In this document: positions 17,856-27,110 of the stretch, piece by piece
Layout of the letters: every line of letters begins with the position of its first letter
Numbering within the stretch: the first letter of the stretch is position 1
NCBI GenBank assembly: GCA_015065685.1
Contig: SVPU01000004.1
Span: forward strand, 62,001-126,000
Source: Oscillospiraceae bacterium
GTDB taxonomy: Bacteria; Bacillota; Clostridia; Oscillospirales; Acutalibacteraceae
Length of the DNA: 64,000 bases
Reading direction: 5' to 3'
Notes under the pieces: model-generated
Told to the model about the DNA's origin: nothing
Seen by the model: the letters and a program-made list of their open reading frames with translations, nothing else
Database searches by the model: none
Position numbers and translations under genes: made by a program

Positions 17856-17869
17856 ACTCTTGTTAAATG

Positions 17870-18126
17870 CGTTGACAAAGGAAAGTAAGCAATTTTAACC
17901 TTTAAGAGAGTGTCTGCCTTGGGCTGTAAGCAGATGTAAGATGTTAACTTGCCGAAGTTCCCTTTTGAGCAGTGGCGCTGAACTTTTAGTAGGTGCTAAC
18001 GGGTAACTCCGTTAAAGGTTGCGAGAGTGTTTGCTCTTTGAGCGAGAATTACGGGTGGTACCGCGGAGAATTATTAGCTTCGTCCTGTTATGATAAATGT
18101 CATAATTGGCGGAGTTTATTTTTTTG
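17870..18126 (+). ncRNA. T-box leader (tRNA-Phe sensing) of pheST
   Basis: A leader of about 257 nt that reads the charging state of tRNA. The conserved T-box GGGTGGTACCGCGG is at 18053-18066. The AGTA-type bulge (GAAAGTAAG) lies near 17881. The Phe codon TTC at 17958-17960 within GAAGTTCCC is the likely specifier. The terminator is CTTCGTCCTGTTATGA paired with TCATAATTGGCGGAG (18078-18114), followed by TTTATTTTTTT. Uncharged tRNA-Phe should stabilise the antiterminator and switch on pheST. The specifier assignment is inferred from position and from the downstream genes. Confidence 0.92.
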
Positions 18127-18137
18127 GAGGAAATGTA

Positions 18138-19157
18138 ATGAAAGAAGCATTAAATTCAATCAGCCTTGCAGCAAGTGAAGCTGTGGCTGCTGCTTCAAAT
18201 GAAGCAGAAATCGAAGAAATCAGAGTTAAATATTTGGGTAAAAAAGGCGAACTCACCGCAATATTAAAGCAAATGGGTTCACTTTCTCCTGAAGAAAGAC
18301 CTGTTATGGGTCAGCTGGTTAATGAGGCAAAACAAAAGCTTGAGGCTTTAATTGCCGATAAAAAGGATGAATTAAAGAAAAAGGCAATTGAGGAAAAGCT
18401 CAAGGCAGAAACCATTGATATAACAATGCCTGCAAAGCCTATAAAGCCCGGCAAGCTTCATCCGCTTAACACTGTGCTCGATGATATGATTAACATTTTT
18501 CAGTCAATGGGCTTTGATGTGGTTGATGGTCCCGAGGTTGAGACCGACCATTATAATTTCGAGTGCCTTAATGTTCCTGCAGACCATCCCGCACGCGATA
18601 TGCAGGATACATTCTATCTTGCAGAGAATCTTTTGCTTAGAACTCAGACCTCTGCAGCACAGATTAGAACTATGGAAACAAGAAAGCCGCCTATCCGTGT
18701 TATTTGTCCCGGCCGTGTGTTTAGAGCCGACGAGGTTGACGCAACACATTCACCCGTGTTCCATCAGATAGAGGGTCTTGTGGTTGATAAGGGCGTTACT
18801 ATGTGCGACCTTAAAGGAGTTCTCGAAGAATTTGCACACGAAATTTACGGAAGCGATACCAAGGTTAAATTCCGCCCCTCGTTCTTCCCATTCACAGAGC
18901 CTTCTGTTGAGGTTGATGTTACCTGTTCAGAATGTGGCGGTAAGGGTTGCCGTGTTTGTAAGGGCAGCGGTTGGATAGAAATTTTGGGTGCAGGTATGGT
19001 TCATCCGAATGTATTAAGAAGCTGTGGAATTGACCCCGAAGAATATTCGGGCTTTGCGTTTGGTATCGGTCTCGACAGACTCACAACCACACGCTACAAG
19101 ATAAGCGATATCAGACTTTTATTCGAAAACGATAAGCGTTTTCTTGACCAATTCTAA
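18138..19157 (+). CDS. pheS: Phenylalanyl-tRNA synthetase alpha subunit
   Basis: Catalytic subunit of the (alpha-beta)2 class II synthetase. 339 residues from the ATG at 18138, preceded by TTTGGAGGAAA. The N-terminal coiled coil that contacts tRNA (about 1-85) is followed by class II motif 1 (HPLNTVLDDMINIFQSMGF), motif 2 (RPPIRVICPGRVFRADEVDATHS) and motif 3 (FAFGIGLDRL). CSECGGKGCRVCKGSG is the usual insertion. Controlled by the T-box leader and followed 24 bases later by pheT. Confidence 0.97.
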   Translation: MKEALNSISLAASEAVAAASNEAEIEEIRVKYLGKKGELTAILKQMGSLSPEERPVMGQLVNEAKQKLEALIADKKDELKKKAIEEKLKAETIDITMPAKPIKPGKLHPLNTVLDDMINIFQSMGFDVVDGPEVETDHYNFECLNVPADHPARDMQDTFYLAENLLLRTQTSAAQIRTMETRKPPIRVICPGRVFRADEVDATHSPVFHQIEGLVVDKGVTMCDLKGVLEEFAHEIYGSDTKVKFRPSFFPFTEPSVEVDVTCSECGGKGCRVCKGSGWIEILGAGMVHPNVLRSCGIDPEEYSGFAFGIGLDRLTTTRYKISDIRLLFENDKRFLDQF

Positions 19158-19181
19158 AAAGCAGGAACGGAGGAAGAAAAA

Positions 19182-21572
19182 ATGAAAATTTCACTTAAAG
19201 CATTAAAATATTATGTTGATATAAATGTTCCTGTTGAAGAACTTTGCGACCGTATGGTTATGGCGGGTTTTGAGGTTGAGAGCATTGAAAAGCAGGGCGA
19301 AAACCTTAAAAATGTGGTTGCCGCACGAATTGCAGAATTGGCTCCACACGAAAACAGCGACCATTTGCAGATTTGCCAGATGGATATAGGAAAAGGCGAG
19401 CTTGTTCAAATCGTTACAGGTGCACAGAACATAAAGGTGGGGGACCTTGTTCCCGCCGCACTTGATGACAGTTATTTGCCTAATGGAATGCATATTGTGA
19501 GCGGTAAGCTTCGCGGTGTGGATTCGCACGGTATGCTCTGCTCGGGTGAAGAGCTTTGTCTTACAGAGGCTGAATATGAGGGCGCATCTGTTCACGGAAT
19601 TCTCATCCTTAAGGAAACACATCCCGTTGGCACAGATATGCGCGAGGTTTTAGGGTTAGATGATTATATTATCGACTTTAAAATCACCGCCAACAGACCT
19701 GACTGTAACTGTTTCCTCGGTGTTGCAAAGGAAATAGGTGTTGTACTCGGCACTGAGTTTAAAGCGCCCAAACCCGAATATAAAACCGTTGGCGGAGATA
19801 TTAAGGATTACATCAGCGTTGAGGTAAAAAACTATGACCTTTGTCCGCGTTATATCGGCAGAGTTGTTAAAAACCTGAGAATTAAAGAATCGCCCGTCTG
19901 GATGCAAAAAGCACTTTTAGCATCGGGTATGAGACCTATTAACAACATAGTTGATATCACCAACTTTGTTATGCTTGAAACAGGTCAGCCTATGCACGCA
20001 TTTAATTACAATGATTTGGCTGATAAAAAGATTATTGTCAGAAACGCAAAAGCAGGGGAGACTATCACCACACTCGATGGCAAAGACTATAGCTTAACCG
20101 AGGATATGCTTGTTATTGCCGATGGCGAAAAGCCCTCTTGCCTTGCAGGTATTATGGGCGGCAGAGAGAGTGAAATTGAGGATGACACCAAGGATTTATT
20201 CTTGGAATCTGCTAAATTCCGCAGAGATAATATTCGCCACACAGGCCGTGCTTTAGGTATCAGAACAGAAGCCAGCGGAAGATATGAGCGCGGTGTTGAC
20301 ATAATAAATGTTGAATATGCCGCAGAACGCGCATTGCAGCTTATTTATGAGCTTGATGCGGGTGATATTATCGATGGCGTTATCGACTGCAATGAGGGAC
20401 TCCCTGAGGATAGAATTATCACAGTTACCACTGATAAAATTATGGAGCTTATCGGCGTTGAGGTGGCTGATGAAAAAATCGTTTCAATTCTTAATTCTTT
20501 GGGGCTTGCTACAACTATTAACGGCAAGGAAATTACTTGCCGAGTGCCTTCTATCCGTGATGATATTGAGGGAAGAGCCGACCTTGCTGAAGAGGTTATG
20601 CGAATTTACGGTTATGACCATATCATAGGAACACCTATGCGCGGCACGGTTGTTCGCGGTAAGCTTTTACCCGAGCGCATCAAGACCGATAAAATCAAGA
20701 AGCTATTAAACGGTGCGGGTGCTTTTGAGATTGCAACCTATTCGTTTATTGCATCAAAGGCTATCGATAATCTTCTTTTAGATGAAAACGATGAGCGCCG
20801 CAATCAAATTAGAATTATCAATCCTTTGGGTGATGAATATTCAACCATGAGAACTCAGCTTACAACAAGTATGCTTACTGTTCTTGCTACCAATATAAAC
20901 AAGAAGATTACCGAGGGAAGATTCTTCGAAATAAGTAAACGCTTTGTTCCAAAAGCATTGCCGCTCACAGAACAGCCCGAAGAATTGCCGACAATGTCTA
21001 TCGGTATTTACGGTGAGAACGAAGATTTCTTCACCTTAAAGGGAATGATTGAGGCAATATGCAAGCTTTTGGGTGCACACACTCAGTATGAAAGAAGCAA
21101 TGAAAATTATCTCCACCCGGGAAGACAGGCGCTTGTTAAGGCAAATAACAAGGTAATCGGTACTTTCGGTGAGGTACATCCCACAGTTGCCGCTGCTTAC
21201 GGAATCGGAGAAAAGATTTATGTTGCTGAAATTAAGCTTGATGTTTTACTCGGCATTGAAAAGAGAAAAACAACCTATAAGCCGCTTCCGAAATTCCCTG
21301 CAGTTGAGCGTGACTTTGCAATGCTTGTTGATAGTGATGTTCCTGTTGGAAATATTGAAAAAGCAATTTCGAGTGGGGCTGGAAGATTGCTTGAGAAAAT
21401 CGAGCTTTTTGATGTTTATCAAGGCGCTCAGATACCCGAAGGCAAGAAGAGTGTGGCTTATAGTGTGTGGCTTCGTTCACAGGACAGCACTTTAAGCGAC
21501 AAGGATATTGAAGAGGTTAGCTCAAAGATTATAAATAAGCTTGAATCTATCGGTGCAGAGCTTCGAAAATAA
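19182..21572 (+). CDS. pheT: Phenylalanyl-tRNA synthetase beta subunit
   Basis: 796 residues, full length. Domains in order: N-terminal B1; an EMAP/OB-type tRNA-binding domain (about 40-150, with VTGAQNIKVGDLVPAAL); B3/B4 editing domain (about 210-385, with MRPINNIVDITNFVMLE); B5 (about 400-470); a catalytic-like core that no longer binds ATP (about 480-690); and a C-terminal anticodon-binding FDX-ACB domain (KPLPKFPAVERDFAMLVD to the end). ATG follows CGGAGGAAGAAAAA. Co-transcribed with pheS. Confidence 0.97.
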   Translation: MKISLKALKYYVDINVPVEELCDRMVMAGFEVESIEKQGENLKNVVAARIAELAPHENSDHLQICQMDIGKGELVQIVTGAQNIKVGDLVPAALDDSYLPNGMHIVSGKLRGVDSHGMLCSGEELCLTEAEYEGASVHGILILKETHPVGTDMREVLGLDDYIIDFKITANRPDCNCFLGVAKEIGVVLGTEFKAPKPEYKTVGGDIKDYISVEVKNYDLCPRYIGRVVKNLRIKESPVWMQKALLASGMRPINNIVDITNFVMLETGQPMHAFNYNDLADKKIIVRNAKAGETITTLDGKDYSLTEDMLVIADGEKPSCLAGIMGGRESEIEDDTKDLFLESAKFRRDNIRHTGRALGIRTEASGRYERGVDIINVEYAAERALQLIYELDAGDIIDGVIDCNEGLPEDRIITVTTDKIMELIGVEVADEKIVSILNSLGLATTINGKEITCRVPSIRDDIEGRADLAEEVMRIYGYDHIIGTPMRGTVVRGKLLPERIKTDKIKKLLNGAGAFEIATYSFIASKAIDNLLLDENDERRNQIRIINPLGDEYSTMRTQLTTSMLTVLATNINKKITEGRFFEISKRFVPKALPLTEQPEELPTMSIGIYGENEDFFTLKGMIEAICKLLGAHTQYERSNENYLHPGRQALVKANNKVIGTFGEVHPTVAAAYGIGEKIYVAEIKLDVLLGIEKRKTTYKPLPKFPAVERDFAMLVDSDVPVGNIEKAISSGAGRLLEKIELFDVYQGAQIPEGKKSVAYSVWLRSQDSTLSDKDIEEVSSKIINKLESIGAELRK

Positions 21573-21636
21573 TTCTTGAATTTCTTCCTATTTCAATATA
21601 AAATAATAGTATAATTTATTTTAAGAGGTGTTATAT

Positions 21637-21882
21637 ATGAATGATAGAACGATGACTTTTTCTATTGGCGACCGCAACGAGCAGGAAATAAGAAATGTGC
21701 TTATAACTGTTTACGATGCTTTGAAGGAAAAGGGCTATAATCCTATTAATCAGCTTGTGGGTTACATTCTTTCAGAAGACCCAACTTATATTACAACTCA
21801 CAATAATGCAAGAAATCTCATCAGAAAGTTTGATAGAGACACATTATTAGAATCTTTGCTCAAATATTATTTAACCGTTTAA
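21637..21882 (+). CDS. ireB: IreB family regulatory phosphoprotein (UPF0297/YrzL)
   Basis: An 81-residue homologue of Enterococcus IreB, a cytoplasmic substrate of the PASTA kinase IreK that modulates cephalosporin resistance. The signature [21 protein letters not shown] and the C-terminal [11 protein letters not shown] are nearly invariant in the family. ATG at 21637 follows AAGAGGTG by 6 bases; an earlier in-frame GTG lies in the ribosome site. In many Firmicutes it is followed by ruvX/yrrK; here it is not, so the usual trio is broken. A PASTA-containing PBP is encoded at 35.2 kb, but the kinase is not in the window. Confidence 0.93.
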   Translation: MNDRTMTFSIGDRNEQEIRNVLITVYDALKEKGYNPINQLVGYILSEDPTYITTHNNARNLIRKFDRDTLLESLLKYYLTV

Positions 21883-21901
21883 TTTGAAAGAAGTGTAAAT
21901 T

Positions 21902-23500
21902 GTGAAGGCTTGTGTTATTCAACCGCCATATTCAAACGATGTTAGCTTTTCGGATGAATATTTTGAATTTAAGCTTAAGAAACTCGATGAGTGTGATGAA
22001 ACGGTTGATATAATCGTTTTACCGGAATATAGCGATGTTCCTTGCGCTACCTCAACACTCGAGGAAACCTTATATTATCACGAAAAATATATTGCTACTT
22101 TGCTTAAAAAGTGCGTTGAAACGGCAAAGAGGTGCAAGGCTAATGTTTTTGTGAATGCACTATCAAAAGAAGAAAGCGGCTATAGGAACACAACCTATTG
22201 TTACAATAAAAACGGCGAGCTTGTTGGCAAATATTTCAAAAAGCATTTGCCACCGCTTGAGCTTAATGTTTTAAGGCTTGATTCTGATTATACCTTTGAA
22301 TTTTCAGAGCCTTATGTGTTAGAGATAGATGGTATTCGCTATGGATTTTTGACCTGCTATGATTTCTATTTTTATGAGGCGTTTGCCCGAATTGCGAGAG
22401 AAAAGGTTGACATTATAATCGGTTGCTCCTTGCAGAGAAGCGATAGCCACGATGCAATTGAAATTATGTGCCGTTTTTTGAGCTACAACACAAATGCTTA
22501 TGTTATTCGCTCTTCGGTTAGCTTCAGCGAAACTTCGAATATTTGCGGCGCTAGTATGATTGTATCGCCAAAGGGCGAGGTGCTCGTTAATATGAGGGGC
22601 AAATTCGGTAAAGCGGAAGCCGAGTTTGACCCGAATGAGAAGTATTTAAAGCCTGCGGGTTTTGGAAATCCCGATGCTGCGCATTATGAATATATTGAAT
22701 TTGGCAGAAAGCCCTGGCAATATCGTATAGCGGGTCCATCTATAGTAATGGGTGATAAGCAGATGCCGTATCCGAGAGTTTGCGCTCATAGAGGCTTTAG
22801 CACAATAGCGCCCGAAAACAGTATGCCCGCCTTTGGTGCGGCGATAGCTATGGGCGCAGAGGAGATTGAATTTGATTTATGGCCTACATCTGACGGTGAA
22901 ATAGTTTCCTGCCACGATGATAAGCTTGAGAGAGTGAGCACAGGTAATGGGCTTATTATTGAACATACCTTAGCAGAGCTTAAGAGTTATGATTTCGGTG
23001 TGAAATTCGGCGAAAAATTTAAGGGCTTACATATTGCTACCTTTGAAGAAATTCTTCAAAAGTTTTCGGGTCAGATTATAATGAATATACATATTAAACC
23101 GCTTTCATATTCCGAATATTATCCCGAAGAATATATGAAGAAAATTGTTGCGCTTCTTAAAAAATATGACTGTGAAAAGCATGCTTATTTTATGCTCGAA
23201 ACCGATTTGCAGATTGAACAGTTTAAAAAATATGCGCCCGAGATACCGGTTTGTGTTGGTCACCTTGGGGACAGACCTTGGGAGATAGTTGAACGTGCTA
23301 TCGAACTTGGCTGCGAAAAGGTGCAGCTTTATAAGCCTTATTTTAACAAGGAAATTATAGATAAGGCTCATGCGCACGGTATCAGATGCAATGTTTTCTG
23401 GTCGGATGATGTGGAAGAGACCAAGAAGTTTATTGAAATGGGTATTGATACTATCCTCACAAATGATTACAATTTAATATCACAGGTTGTTGAAAGATAA
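21902..23500 (+). CDS. Nitrilase-GDPD two-domain fusion protein
   Basis: A 532-residue protein joining two enzyme families. Residues 1 to about 265 are a carbon-nitrogen hydrolase with all three catalytic residues: Glu42 (LPEYSD), Lys113 (YFKKHL) and Cys152 (FLTCYD). Residues about 290-532 are a glycerophosphodiester phosphodiesterase: HRG at 296-298, PENS, metal ligands in EIEFD (Glu323, Asp325), His338 in SCHDD, and a C-terminal TIM-barrel end (GIDTILTNDY). There is no signal peptide or membrane helix. The GTG start follows GAAAGAAGTG. It sits 19 bases after ireB and ends in a terminator. An amide on a glycerophosphodiester lipid head group is a possible joint substrate, purely as inference. 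Confidence 0.88.
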   Translation: MKACVIQPPYSNDVSFSDEYFEFKLKKLDECDETVDIIVLPEYSDVPCATSTLEETLYYHEKYIATLLKKCVETAKRCKANVFVNALSKEESGYRNTTYCYNKNGELVGKYFKKHLPPLELNVLRLDSDYTFEFSEPYVLEIDGIRYGFLTCYDFYFYEAFARIAREKVDIIIGCSLQRSDSHDAIEIMCRFLSYNTNAYVIRSSVSFSETSNICGASMIVSPKGEVLVNMRGKFGKAEAEFDPNEKYLKPAGFGNPDAAHYEYIEFGRKPWQYRIAGPSIVMGDKQMPYPRVCAHRGFSTIAPENSMPAFGAAIAMGAEEIEFDLWPTSDGEIVSCHDDKLERVSTGNGLIIEHTLAELKSYDFGVKFGEKFKGLHIATFEEILQKFSGQIIMNIHIKPLSYSEYYPEEYMKKIVALLKKYDCEKHAYFMLETDLQIEQFKKYAPEIPVCVGHLGDRPWEIVERAIELGCEKVQLYKPYFNKEIIDKAHAHGIRCNVFWSDDVEETKKFIEMGIDTILTNDYNLISQVVER

Positions 23501-23502
23501 AA

Positions 23503-23537
23503 CAAAAAAAGTGCAGTTTTTAAACTGCACTTTTTTA
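23503..23537. terminator. Bidirectional terminator
   Basis: AAAAAAAGTGCAGTTT / AAACTGCACTTTTTT around a 2-3 base loop. It lies between the fusion gene (+) and the DUF2344 gene (-). Confidence 0.9.
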
Positions 23538-24170
23538 TGTGAATAATTCACCGTTTTTAGTTAAAATTTGTGTTCGGGACACCGAATAGAAGCAAGGCGG
23601 CGTTTCGGTTTGTGCAAAATAGGTTTCAATTACAAGCGAGGGGTTGAGGTTATCCTCACTGCCTGCAACAAGACAAATTTTCAGCTTGTTTTCGGTTATG
23701 GAATATTCTTTTATTTTAGGAATAAGGTCAATTTCCTTAACCTTTCCTTTTTTACCTTTTTTCTCGCAAAAAATGCTTTCTTGCGATAAAAATGCATTAA
23801 GCTTTTCTGCATCCAATTCATCGAACTCTAATTCGAATTCTGCAAAACCGATTTCTTTCATATTAAGCCGAGGCTCTTTGGTTGCAAAAAACTCAATATC
23901 CTTTGTTGCAACCGATTTTAATGAGTTAAGACATTCTTCATTCGAAAAATTATCATCAATAAGCTTAATATCGAGAATTTCGTAAAGCCCCTCAAAACCA
24001 AGGGAAAGGGGAACTGCAAAGTTCATATAAATATGCTGATTAAAGCCCTCGGTGTACCACACGGGGATTTTGGATTTTGCTATGAGCCTTGCCATAAAAC
24101 GATTCATATCAAGGTGCGAAACGAATTTCATAGCACCTTTTTTCTTATAAAAAATTCTAACGTTTCTCAA
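23535..24170 (-). CDS. DUF2344 / TIGR03936 radical SAM-linked protein
   Basis: A protein of about 211 residues of the family that is encoded next to, or fused to, TIGR03960 radical SAM proteins. It opens with the canonical RIFYKKKGAMKFVSHLD and contains YTEGFNQH and MNFAVPLSLG. The TTG at 24170 is preferred: GGGGAGG lies 9 bases upstream and the resulting N-terminus (MRNVRIFYKK) matches the family. Starts further upstream reach deeper into the preceding gene. It overlaps the radical SAM gene by 14 bases, so the two are coupled. The molecular function is unknown. Confidence 0.88.
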   Translation of the reverse strand: MRNVRIFYKKKGAMKFVSHLDMNRFMARLIAKSKIPVWYTEGFNQHIYMNFAVPLSLGFEGLYEILDIKLIDDNFSNEECLNSLKSVATKDIEFFATKEPRLNMKEIGFAEFELEFDELDAEKLNAFLSQESIFCEKKGKKGKVKEIDLIPKIKEYSITENKLKICLVAGSEDNLNPSLVIETYFAQTETPPCFYSVSRTQILTKNGELFT

Positions 24171-26001
24171 AGCAAACACCCTCCCCATAGCAAGACGCAC
24201 CACAGCCCGCACATTTTTCGCGACAGTTCGGAGTGGTTTTTTCGGAATGTGCGGTCTCGTTTTCGCGAATCAGGAATTCTTTGGTTACGCCGTAATCAAG
24301 ATGCTCCCAAGGTGAAATTTCGCTGAATTCACGCTTTCTGTTGGCATAAAAGGCGGGGTCAACACCGCAAGATTCAAATGCTTCAAGCCATTTTTCTAAT
24401 GAGAAATATTCGGTCCAGCTATCAAACTTGCAGCCCAGAGAATATGCCTTTTCAATAACATTGGCGAGCCTTCTGTCGCCACGGGCCAAAACACCCTCAA
24501 GAAAGCTTGTGGCAGAATCGTGATAGCTGAGTGAGATTTTCTTTGTGGTTATGCAGGACTTTAAATATTCTTGCCTTCTGCGAATTTCATCTTCTGTAAT
24601 TTGAGGCTCAAACTGGAAGGGGGTAAACGGCTTTGGAACAAAGGTTGAAACACTTATTGAAACCGAAACCGATTTGCCCTTCGGCTTGTTGGGCATATTG
24701 TAATATAAATTAACGATTTTTTGACCTAAATCGGCAATGCCTTTTAAATCCTCATCGGTTTCTGTGGGAAGACCCAACATAAAGTATAGCTTGACCGATG
24801 TATAGCCGCCCGCAAAAGCAGTGGCACAGGTCGTTAGAATTTCTTCTTCGGTAACATTCTTGTTTATAACATCACGGAGCCTTTGTGTGCCAGCTTCGGG
24901 TGCGAATGTGAGTCCGCTTTTTCTGATGTGTTTGATTTTTTCGAGCATCTCATCAGAAAAATTATCAATTCTAAGAGAGGGAAGAGCAAGGCTTATATGG
25001 CTTTTATCTGTCCAACTGAGCAGTTTGTTAAGAAGCGGCTCGATTTCGCGGTAATCACTTGTGCTGAGCGAAGAAAGCGAAATTTCATCATAACCTGTGT
25101 TTTCGCAAAGGCATTTTGCTTGTGAATTTACAGTATCAGAGCTCTTTTCTCTAACAGGGCGGTAAATAAACCCTGCTTGACAGAAACGGCAGCCTCTTAT
25201 ACAGCCGCGGAAAACCTCTTGCACAACTCTGTCGTGAACAATTTCAATAAAAGGAACAATGAATTTGTCGGGATAATAAGCCTGATCCATATCCTTTATA
25301 ATGCGCTTTCTTATTGTTTTGGGCGCTGATTTCAAGCTTTCAATTTTGCTTATTGTTCCATCGTTGTTATATTCAATGTTATATAATGATGGTACATAAA
25401 CGCCTTCAATTTTTGCGGCAGCCTCTAAAAATTCTTGCTTAGATTTGCCGCAGTTTTTATATTCTTTATAAAGGTCAATAACCTCGAGGTCAACCTCTTC
25501 GCCCTCACCCAAGAAAATAATATCAACAAAATCTGCAATAGGTTCAGGGTTGCAAACACAAGGTCCGCCTGCAACGATGATGGGGTGTGAATCGTCGCGC
25601 CCACAAGACCTTAAGGGAACACCTGCAAGGTTTAACATATTAAGCATATTAGTATATGCCATTTCATATTGAAGGGTAAAGCCTATAAAATCAAAATCTT
25701 TTATAGGGTCGCGGCTCTCGAGAGCGAAAAGGGGAATATTATTTTCACGCATAACCTTTTCAAAATCTTCCCAAGGCGCGAAAACGCGTTCGCACCAAAT
25801 GTCCTCACGGGAATTAAAAAGGGAATATAGAATTTTCATTCCAAGATGCGACATTCCAATTTCATAGGTATCGGGGAAACAGAATGCAAAACGCACATCG
25901 ATTTTTGATTTATCTTTAATAACACTGTTGATTTCGCCGCCCGAATATCTACCGGGCTTTTGAACTGAAAGCAATAGCTTTTCAAAAGTTTTAGTATCCA
26001 T
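24157..26001 (-). CDS. TIGR03960 B12-binding/radical SAM protein
   Basis: A 614-residue protein. The N-terminal B12-binding-like domain (about 1-200, with YEIGMSHLGMKILY and VAGGPCVCNPEP) is followed by a radical SAM core with CxxxCxxC in RGCIRGCRFCQAGF (about residues 264-277) and APEAGTQRLRDVINK. The C-terminus carries an extra cysteine cluster (CREKCAGCGASCYGEGVC). In related bacteria it precedes the DUF2344 gene and often ribonuclease G and rplU; the latter two are absent here. An RNA or ribosome modification role has been suspected but is unproven. It lies downstream of the lipid kinase gene, 22 bases apart. Confidence 0.9.
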   Translation of the reverse strand: MDTKTFEKLLLSVQKPGRYSGGEINSVIKDKSKIDVRFAFCFPDTYEIGMSHLGMKILYSLFNSREDIWCERVFAPWEDFEKVMRENNIPLFALESRDPIKDFDFIGFTLQYEMAYTNMLNMLNLAGVPLRSCGRDDSHPIIVAGGPCVCNPEPIADFVDIIFLGEGEEVDLEVIDLYKEYKNCGKSKQEFLEAAAKIEGVYVPSLYNIEYNNDGTISKIESLKSAPKTIRKRIIKDMDQAYYPDKFIVPFIEIVHDRVVQEVFRGCIRGCRFCQAGFIYRPVREKSSDTVNSQAKCLCENTGYDEISLSSLSTSDYREIEPLLNKLLSWTDKSHISLALPSLRIDNFSDEMLEKIKHIRKSGLTFAPEAGTQRLRDVINKNVTEEEILTTCATAFAGGYTSVKLYFMLGLPTETDEDLKGIADLGQKIVNLYYNMPNKPKGKSVSVSISVSTFVPKPFTPFQFEPQITEDEIRRRQEYLKSCITTKKISLSYHDSATSFLEGVLARGDRRLANVIEKAYSLGCKFDSWTEYFSLEKWLEAFESCGVDPAFYANRKREFSEISPWEHLDYGVTKEFLIRENETAHSEKTTPNCREKCAGCGASCYGEGVCFEKR

Positions 26002-26023
26002 TAGAGTATCCTTTTTAACAAAT

Positions 26024-26953
26024 TTAATTTAAAGCAAATTCCTTTTGCTTTAAAAGTTTTTTTGGCACTGCGAAATTAATGGCTTTTTCCATCACTTCAA
26101 CAATGCAGTTTTTAACATCAACAAGCTCGCCATCTACTGAAATGAAGAATCCGTCGCCACCGAAAATTTCGATTTTTTTTGCTTTGGTGTAATTTATATA
26201 AGGCTCGAATTTTGGGTTATCAAGGTGTTCGCCGCGCTTATAAATATTCATTAATTTTAAAAATGTGAAACGGGAAAGGGGATTAACATGGCAAACCTCA
26301 ATCAGGCCGTCATCATTGAGCGATTTCGGTGCGCATTTATATGAGCCGCCAACATATCTGCCGTTTGAAAGGGTGCAGAGAAGAAGCTTGTCTTTTCCTA
26401 TTTGCTTGCCATCGGCAACAATTCGGCAAGCGGTTTTCATACCCTTTACGAGTGCTGTTACAACGCCCGTTGAATAGGCATTTTTACCGCCGATGATAGG
26501 TGTGCGCCTTACCTTGAGCATAGTTTTAAGCACAACGGTATCAAGTCCAAAATGCACGGCATTAATTGCATATTTCCCGCAAACCTTTAAAACATCGATT
26601 TTTTGGTTTATGCCTTCGCACAGCTCTTTGATATCTGAAAAATCCTTGTGCGAGCCGTAATATTTAATAAAATCGTTTCCGCTGCCGCAAGGAAAGACTG
26701 TTACGCTTGCGTTATCATAACCGACAACACCGTTAACAACCTCGTTTAAGGTGCCATCGCCACCGCAAGAGTAAAAACGGCATTCTTCCTTGTGAGTGTC
26801 AAGGTATGATTTTATGTAATTTGTGGCATCACCCGAATTTTTTGTGGTGTAAATCTCGTAATCATCAATGCCCGATTCCAAGACGGATTTTCTCACATAT
26901 TCGGTTGCATCTGCCGCGCCAGCAGCAGGGTTAACTATAAATATATGCTTCAT
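26024..26953 (-). CDS. Diacylglycerol/lipid kinase family protein (DagK/YegS type)
   Basis: A 309-residue soluble lipid kinase that phosphorylates diacylglycerol or a related lipid to return it to phospholipid synthesis. Signature elements: FIVNPAAG at the N-terminus, GGDGTLNEVVNG (about residues 64-75; ATP site), FPCGSGNDFIKYYG, and a C-terminal all-beta domain with GGDGFFISVDGE. It is the first gene of a minus-strand operon with the radical SAM pair. A consensus promoter precedes it at 26974-27002. Confidence 0.9.
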   Translation of the reverse strand: MKHIFIVNPAAGAADATEYVRKSVLESGIDDYEIYTTKNSGDATNYIKSYLDTHKEECRFYSCGGDGTLNEVVNGVVGYDNASVTVFPCGSGNDFIKYYGSHKDFSDIKELCEGINQKIDVLKVCGKYAINAVHFGLDTVVLKTMLKVRRTPIIGGKNAYSTGVVTALVKGMKTACRIVADGKQIGKDKLLLCTLSNGRYVGGSYKCAPKSLNDDGLIEVCHVNPLSRFTFLKLMNIYKRGEHLDNPKFEPYINYTKAKKIEIFGGDGFFISVDGELVDVKNCIVEVMEKAINFAVPKKLLKQKEFALN

Positions 26954-26973
26954 ATAAACACCTCAATGCTTTA

Positions 26974-27002
26974 ATTTTATTTTAAATAGAAACTTTTGTC
27001 AA
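26974..27002 (-). promoter_or_regulatory. Promoter of the lipid kinase/radical SAM operon
   Basis: On the minus strand TTGACA, 17 bases, TAAAAT. Near-perfect sigma-A promoter about 20 bases before the ATG. Confidence 0.8.
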
Positions 27003-27052
27003 TACATTTATGTGTATAATGTTACACAATACTACACTATATTCTCTTTTAC

Positions 27053-27081
27053 TTGAAAATGGAAAATGTGTATGTTAAAAT
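27053..27081 (+). promoter_or_regulatory. Promoter of the 239-residue membrane protein gene
   Basis: TTGAAA (27053-27058), 17 bases, TAAAAT (27076-27081). Confidence 0.75.
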
Positions 27082-27110
27082 AGTTTTATCATAATTAAAA
27101 GGTGTTTAAA

